Of a stretch of DNA of 10,007 nucleotides, positions 6,099-10,007 are shown piece after piece. Within the stretch, counting starts at the first letter, position 1. The number at the start of each line of letters is the position of its first letter. The position numbers and the translations under genes were made by a program. A model generated the notes under the pieces. The model saw nothing but the letters and a program-made list of their open reading frames with translations. It was not told the origin of the DNA and did not search any database. Source of the DNA: Anaerolineales bacterium (GTDB lineage Bacteria > Chloroflexota > Anaerolineae > Anaerolineales > Villigracilaceae); contig JAICRQ010000084.1 in NCBI GenBank assembly GCA_025966435.1, positions 1 to 10,007 on the forward strand, read 5' to 3'.

Positions 6099-8059
6099 CC
6101 GTCCTCCAAAACAGTGTGCCCCATAACAGACACATCATAGCCTGGCAGGTGCGTAACCGCTTCACGAAAACGATTATCAGTCAAAAGTCCGAAAACAGGC
6201 GCAAGCAGGTCGCCTTCCGCAAAGTGCTTGGGAATGACAAGATCGTATCGTTCTTGAAATAATGGAATGAATTCCAGGTCCAATGCTTGCGCCGCGGCGG
6301 CAATTCCCAACCCACAATCTGCCCGACCCGAGGCGATGGCGGCTGCAACACCTAAATGAGTATATTCTTCTTGAGAATAACCAAAGATGTGCTCAGGAGC
6401 GATTCCGATTCGTTTCAAATGATAATCAAGCAGAACCCGCGTCCCGGCGCCGCGCTGCCGGTTCACAAATTGCACATGGGGGTTGGTCAGGTCCTCCAGC
6501 CCGCGAATGCCCTTCGGGTTTCCGCGTTTGACCATCAAGCCCTGGGCGCGACCCACTAGGGCGATCACCTTGACAGGTATACCCGGCATATACTGGCGGA
6601 TATAAGATATGTTGTATTCACCAGTTTCGGGGTTGAGAAGATGTGAGCCTGCAAGATGTGCCTCCCCGCGACGAAGGGCGATCAACCCACCCTGCGAGCC
6701 GACGTTAGCGGAAGTAAGCCGGCGATCCTGCTCGGCCAGGAACTGCGACATAAGGTCCAGCGTGAGGTCATGCGAGCCGATACAAAATACGGTTCGTTCG
6801 ATCTCGCTTCTGCTCCGGTACAGGCGAACCTGTACATTTTCGCCCGCCTCGATCCCCTGTATGCCGCGTGGGATGAGAGCAAGCCCATCCGCTTGCACCA
6901 GGGAGGTGATAACTCCTGCACCGCGCGCTAGCGGCGCGGCGAGAATCTTGTCCCCTACTTTGCCGACGGCGACTCGCACGAAATCATCATCTCCTGGAGG
7001 AGAGACGATTTTACGCGTTAGAGTTGCTGTCACGGTCGGCAGCTCGTTCGGTCTTCGCCCAAGCCAGGCCGCGATGAGGGGTTCGACAAAGATATCGACG
7101 GTCAGCGCCGCAGAAACAGGGTATCCAGGGACGCCGATCACGGGGACGAATGACGATGGCCCATGGGCAACAGTGCCAAGAATTACAGGATGCCCGGGGC
7201 GGACAGCAACGCCATGAACAAGAACTGTTCCTAGCTTCTCGACAACTCTTGCTGAGAAATCTTCCGCACCGGCGGACGAGCCCGCATTCAGTAAGACCAG
7301 GTCATGTGTCTGCGCGGCTTCCTGCACTCGCTCGCAAATGGAGTCAAAATCATCTTTTGTGATCGGAAAGCGCGTCGGCTCACCACCCATGGATTTGATC
7401 TGCGCGGCGAGGACCAGCGAGTTATATTCGAGAATATCCCCGGCTTTGAGGTTACTGCCGATTGGAACAAGTTCCGTTCCCGTCGGCAGGATCGCAACCC
7501 TCGGCTTGCGCGCCACCCTGATCTGCAGATGCCCTGATGCGGCAATCGCCCCTAAGTCCGCAGGTCTCAACAGGTGACCCGCAGGCAAAACGAGCTGTGT
7601 GGCGACAATATCCTCTCCCAACGGGCGCACGTGGCTCCAGGGCGGCACTGAGGCGCGGATACGAATGAAAGCTGGCTTCCGAATTTCCTTTGTGATATCA
7701 CCAGCTTCATCCAGCGACTCGATATTCTCGATGGGGATGACCGCGTTCGCCCAGACGGGCAAAGGATCTCCCGTATCCACGTATTCCGCTTCGGGCCCGA
7801 CTTGCAGCGAAACAGGCTTAGAGGGAAGCGCGCTGTTCGTGGAGTTTGCGCGAACGGCAAATCCGTCCATAGCGGAGGCATGATAATGAGGAGAGGATAG
7901 CTTCGCCCAGATCGGTTCTGCGGTCACGCGTCCCAGTGCATTTTCATCGAGGGGAATGGCTTCAATACTAAGCACGCCCCATGAATTTGCAAGCTGTAAG
8001 GCTTTCTTTAATCGCGTTTGCGCCTCGGGAAGCGGAATGTCGTGCAGGTAAACAGACAT
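6095..8059 (-). CDS. moeA: Molybdopterin molybdenumtransferase MoeA fused to a periplasmic-binding-protein-like domain
   Basis: MoeA inserts molybdenum (or tungsten) into adenylated molybdopterin in the cytoplasm. 654 aa. The MoeA part covers about 1-415: SAMDGFAVR (62-70), PTGTEL (192-197), the nucleotide-cofactor loop DLVLLNAGSSAGAED (253-267), RPGHPVILG (287-295) and GVPGYPVSA (309-317), then the beta-barrel C-terminal domain. The usual GG of the MogA-like loop is AG here. Residues about 420-654 form a PBP-like domain (LysR-type substrate domain without the helix-turn-helix), with GSQGGLIAL, GEAHLAGSHLLNPETGEYN, NRQRGAGTR and ADCGLGIAAA. This MoeA-PBP fusion is known in archaea and anaerobic bacteria; the PBP part may sense molybdate or a cofactor, which is inference. 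The ribosome site before 8059 is weak (AGG about 8 nt upstream). It lies 32 nt after guaB and is coupled to the following response regulator. Confidence 0.94.
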   Translation of the reverse strand: MSVYLHDIPLPEAQTRLKKALQLANSWGVLSIEAIPLDENALGRVTAEPIWAKLSSPHYHASAMDGFAVRANSTNSALPSKPVSLQVGPEAEYVDTGDPLPVWANAVIPIENIESLDEAGDITKEIRKPAFIRIRASVPPWSHVRPLGEDIVATQLVLPAGHLLRPADLGAIAASGHLQIRVARKPRVAILPTGTELVPIGSNLKAGDILEYNSLVLAAQIKSMGGEPTRFPITKDDFDSICERVQEAAQTHDLVLLNAGSSAGAEDFSARVVEKLGTVLVHGVAVRPGHPVILGTVAHGPSSFVPVIGVPGYPVSAALTVDIFVEPLIAAWLGRRPNELPTVTATLTRKIVSPPGDDDFVRVAVGKVGDKILAAPLARGAGVITSLVQADGLALIPRGIQGIEAGENVQVRLYRSRSEIERTVFCIGSHDLTLDLMSQFLAEQDRRLTSANVGSQGGLIALRRGEAHLAGSHLLNPETGEYNISYIRQYMPGIPVKVIALVGRAQGLMVKRGNPKGIRGLEDLTNPHVQFVNRQRGAGTRVLLDYHLKRIGIAPEHIFGYSQEEYTHLGVAAAIASGRADCGLGIAAAAQALDLEFIPLFQERYDLVIPKHFAEGDLLAPVFGLLTDNRFREAVTHLPGYDVSVMGHTVLEDG

Positions 8060-8061
8060 CT

Positions 8062-8104
8062 AATTACCTATTACAAATTACTCTTTACCAATTAACCAAT
8101 AACT
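8062..8104. repeat. Degenerate heptamer tandem repeat between guaB and moeA
   Basis: On the plus strand the stretch divides into AATTACC, TATTACA, AATTACT, CTTTACC, AATTAACC and AATAACT: five 7-bp units and one 8-bp unit that share a WWTTAC-like core. It is strongly AT-rich compared with its neighbours, fills the whole gap between moeA and guaB, and contains the guaB stop codon (8092-8094). It resembles short tandemly repeated intergenic sequences known from other bacteria; no function is evident. Confidence 0.5.
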
Positions 8105-9531
8105 TCCACATCATGAGGACCTGACTCCCTAAGTCCCGCGCCGGTCATTCGCACGAAGATCGCCTTCTCGTGAAGCTCCTCGATCGAGTGTGCGCCGCTG
8201 TAACTCATCCCGGACTGTAAGCCGCCGACGAGTTGAGTCAGCACTTCGCGCGCTTTGCCGCGATAAGGAACGGCTGCCTCGACTCCTTCCGCGACATAAT
8301 CCTCGATTTCCTCCTGTGTGAGGTCATTGCCTTCGCGTTTGTTGCGCTCGATATTGGCTTCCAGCGAAGCCATCCCACGCGAGGCTTTATAGCGGTGTCC
8401 TTTGCGGGTCATGATCATGCCCGGACTTTCGTCGGTGCCTGCTAGCATGCTGCCGATCATTACGGTCTGCGCGCCTGCGGCCAGCGCCTTTGCCACATCA
8501 CCAGGCTGGCGAATCCCGCCATCGGCAATAATGGGAACCCCATAGGGGCGCGCTGCTTCCGCGCATTCAATCACCGCGGTCAACTGGGGAATACCTGACC
8601 CCGCTACAATTCTGGTGATGCAAATGGATCCGGGACCAACACCAACCTTAACGGCATCCGCGCCGGCGTCGATCAGTCGCTTCGTGCCGTCTGCCGTCGA
8701 GACGTTCCCCGCGATGATCTGCGCGTTCGGGAAATGTTTGCGAATGTTTTGGATCATTTCAATTTCGAGGTGCGAATCGCCATGAGCGATATCCACCACG
8801 ATACAATCAGCGCCCGCTTCGAGAACCGCCTCTACGCGGCGCATTTCCTTATCCCGCACGCCCACTGCCGCCCCGACGGATAACCGTCCCTTAGAATCTT
8901 TGGTCGCTTTCGGGAACTGGGTGATCTTCATAATATCCTTCAGCGTCACAAGGCCGGCTACCTTTCCGTCGCTCGTCACCAGCGGCAGTTTTTCCACTCG
9001 ATACTCATGCAATAACTCTTCAGCTTCCTTCAGCGACGTATCCGGCGGAGCGCTATGCACATCTTTAGACATGATCGCAGTCACGGGCTTTGTCAGATCG
9101 TTTTCAAACAACAAATCCCGTGTCGAAACGATACCGATCAACTTATCATCCTTGTCCAGGATTAAAATTCCGCCTGTGCCTGTCTCATCAACCACTTGCT
9201 TTACATCCCCTACCGTATGCGCTTCCGTCATTGTGAGCGGCTTATCCACAACGAATGACTCTGCCTTCTTGACGCGCTGAATCTGGCGCGCCTGCGCGGC
9301 GATAGTCATAAAACGGTGGATCATCCCGATTCCCCCTTCACGCGCCATCGTGATCGCCATTTCGCTTTCGGTCACCACATCCATGTTGGCAGAGACGATC
9401 GGAATTTGCAGAGCAATTTTCTTCGTCAGACAGGTTTTGGTGGACAGGGTACGCCGCGAGTCAACATCGGAATATTGGGGCACTAGCAAGACATCATCGT
9501 AGGTTAAGGCCAGCTCAGGCAAAATTTTCAT
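8092..9531 (-). CDS. guaB: IMP dehydrogenase family protein with CBS pair (GuaB-like, flap atypical)
   Basis: IMP dehydrogenase oxidises IMP to XMP with NAD+, the first committed step to GMP. 479 aa. The TIM barrel is split by a CBS pair at about 95-205. Core motifs are [12 protein letters not shown] (44-55), D248 in VVDIAHG, the catalytic loop GPGSICITR with C304 and T306, ADGGIR (336-341), and [10 protein letters not shown] near the C-terminus. The mobile flap (about 386-425) reads GMASLEAN, a charged stretch, then [13 protein letters not shown]; the usual DRYFQ with the catalytic Arg-Tyr pair is not evident. The C-terminus also stops before the usual NY tail. The sequence as a whole is IMPDH-like, but a GMP reductase-like activity (as in GuaB1 of mycobacteria) is possible. 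AGAGGAGC lies 4 nt before the ATG. It is divergent from purB over 45 bp. Confidence 0.9.
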   Translation of the reverse strand: MKILPELALTYDDVLLVPQYSDVDSRRTLSTKTCLTKKIALQIPIVSANMDVVTESEMAITMAREGGIGMIHRFMTIAAQARQIQRVKKAESFVVDKPLTMTEAHTVGDVKQVVDETGTGGILILDKDDKLIGIVSTRDLLFENDLTKPVTAIMSKDVHSAPPDTSLKEAEELLHEYRVEKLPLVTSDGKVAGLVTLKDIMKITQFPKATKDSKGRLSVGAAVGVRDKEMRRVEAVLEAGADCIVVDIAHGDSHLEIEMIQNIRKHFPNAQIIAGNVSTADGTKRLIDAGADAVKVGVGPGSICITRIVAGSGIPQLTAVIECAEAARPYGVPIIADGGIRQPGDVAKALAAGAQTVMIGSMLAGTDESPGMIMTRKGHRYKASRGMASLEANIERNKREGNDLTQEEIEDYVAEGVEAAVPYRGKAREVLTQLVGGLQSGMSYSGAHSIEELHEKAIFVRMTGAGLRESGPHDVEVIG

Positions 9532-9560
9532 GGTTGCTCCTCTTGAATCAAACCGCGCGA

Positions 9561-9589
9561 ATTATAATGCTTGACAATGACTCTTCACG
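9561..9589 (-). promoter_or_regulatory. Predicted guaB promoter with symmetric -10 element
   Basis: On the minus strand a perfect TATAAT (9561-9566) lies 29 nt before the guaB ATG. A weak -35 candidate, CGTGAA (9584-9589), sits 17 bp upstream, inside the purB coding region. The predicted start of transcription near 9554 leaves a leader of about 22 nt that includes AGAGGAGC. The -10 box is half of the 8-bp palindrome shared with purB. Confidence 0.55.
9563..9568 (+). promoter_or_regulatory. Consensus -10 element (TATAAT) of purB, overlapping the guaB -10
   Basis: A perfect TATAAT ends 8 nt before the purB ATG. A start of transcription about 7 nt downstream would fall at 9575-9577, at or next to the first base of the start codon, which implies a leaderless mRNA. 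No convincing -35 hexamer is seen; the DNA 16-18 bp upstream is the guaB ribosome site region. Confidence 0.55.
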
Positions 9590-10007
9590 CGCTCTCCCCT
9601 TTGGATGGACGCTATGCAAATGAGGTTTCTCCTCTTCGAGATTTTTTCTCTGAGTTTGCCTTCCTCCATACCCGCGCAATGGTCGAGCTGGAATTTTTAT
9701 CGGCTCTCGCCAAGACGGGTGTAATCCCTGCTGAGGCTTTGTTGGACTACCCGCTCGAACTACAAGACTTTACCGAGGCAGATGCGCGTAAAATTCAGGA
9801 ATATGAAAAGATCACGCGACACGATGTTAAAGCGATAGAGTATTTTCTGCGTGAAAAACTACCGCCTGAACTTCACCCCTATATCCACTTTGGTCTGACG
9901 TCTGAAGACGTTAATAACATCGCCCAAGCCATTGCACTGCGCGACTCACGAGATGAAGTTTTGCTCCCCGCCCTCGATAATCTCATTGCATCCCTGCGGG
10001 ATTTCGC
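9577..10007 (+). CDS. purB: Adenylosuccinate lyase, E. coli PurB type (3' end cut by window)
   Basis: Catalyses two steps of purine synthesis: SAICAR to AICAR plus fumarate, and adenylosuccinate to AMP plus fumarate. The first 143 codons are visible. LSPLDGRYANEVSPLRDFFSE (7-27) is the typical N-terminal signature of the E. coli-type enzyme, rather than the shorter B. subtilis type. EKITRHDVKAIEYFLREKL contains the conserved histidine of the substrate site, and HFGLTSEDVNN the family TSED loop. The catalytic Ser loop lies beyond the window. The ATG at 9577 fits the expected N-terminus; an in-frame TTG two codons upstream is possible but lies too close to the -10 box. There is no ribosome site upstream, which agrees with leaderless expression. 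It is divergent from guaB, so the AMP and GMP branch genes face away from one control region. Confidence 0.95.
   Translation, partial: MTLHALSPLDGRYANEVSPLRDFFSEFAFLHTRAMVELEFLSALAKTGVIPAEALLDYPLELQDFTEADARKIQEYEKITRHDVKAIEYFLREKLPPELHPYIHFGLTSEDVNNIAQAIALRDSRDEVLLPALDNLIASLRDF

Noticed and set aside
9571..9576. TTGACA just before the purB start as a -35 box
   Set aside because: It is downstream of the TATAAT and would drive transcription inside purB; no -10 at proper spacing matches it. On the minus strand it does not read as a -35 at a usable distance.

Overview
The window is a gene-dense, moderate-GC bacterial chromosome segment. It carries a caa3-type terminal oxidase operon, an oxidative-stress and cytochrome c block, a molybdenum-cofactor gene with a coupled response regulator, and the GMP/AMP branch genes of purine synthesis. 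I infer Chloroflexota, probably an Anaerolineae-like lineage, from the type A2 caa3 oxidase, the MoeA-PBP fusion and the overall gene style. No rRNA or other marker in the window proves this.

All genes lie on the minus strand except the last one, so the minus strand reads from right to left. From the left edge: a truncated SCO1/SenC copper chaperone (1-512), a strong hairpin terminator (538-567), an oxidase subunit IV-III fusion (604-1380), subunit I with an extra N-terminal membrane region (1400-3496), and subunit II with a C-terminal cytochrome c domain (3513-4529). A plausible promoter lies at 4584-4612. Upstream are a Bcp peroxiredoxin (4666-5133) with its own promoter, a small lipoprotein cytochrome c (5223-5627), a single-domain response regulator (5727-6098) that overlaps the stop of a MoeA-PBP fusion (6095-8059) by four bases, and an IMP dehydrogenase-family gene (8092-9531). 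At 9577 an E. coli-type adenylosuccinate lyase (purB) starts on the plus strand and runs off the window.

The left half is a respiratory module: subunits II, I and IV-III form the oxidase, SCO1 would deliver copper to CuA, and the lipoprotein cytochrome c could feed electrons. The right half is nucleotide and cofactor metabolism. guaB and purB diverge from a 45-bp gap with a perfectly palindromic -10 element (ATTATAAT), and purB appears to be leaderless.

I found no mobile element, CRISPR array, tRNA or rRNA. The most notable points are the symmetric guaB/purB promoter, the missing Arg-Tyr flap dyad in the GuaB protein, the IV-III fusion, the membrane extension of subunit I, and the receiver protein translationally coupled to MoeA-PBP. 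None of these shows a wholly new system; they are architectural variants of known ones.
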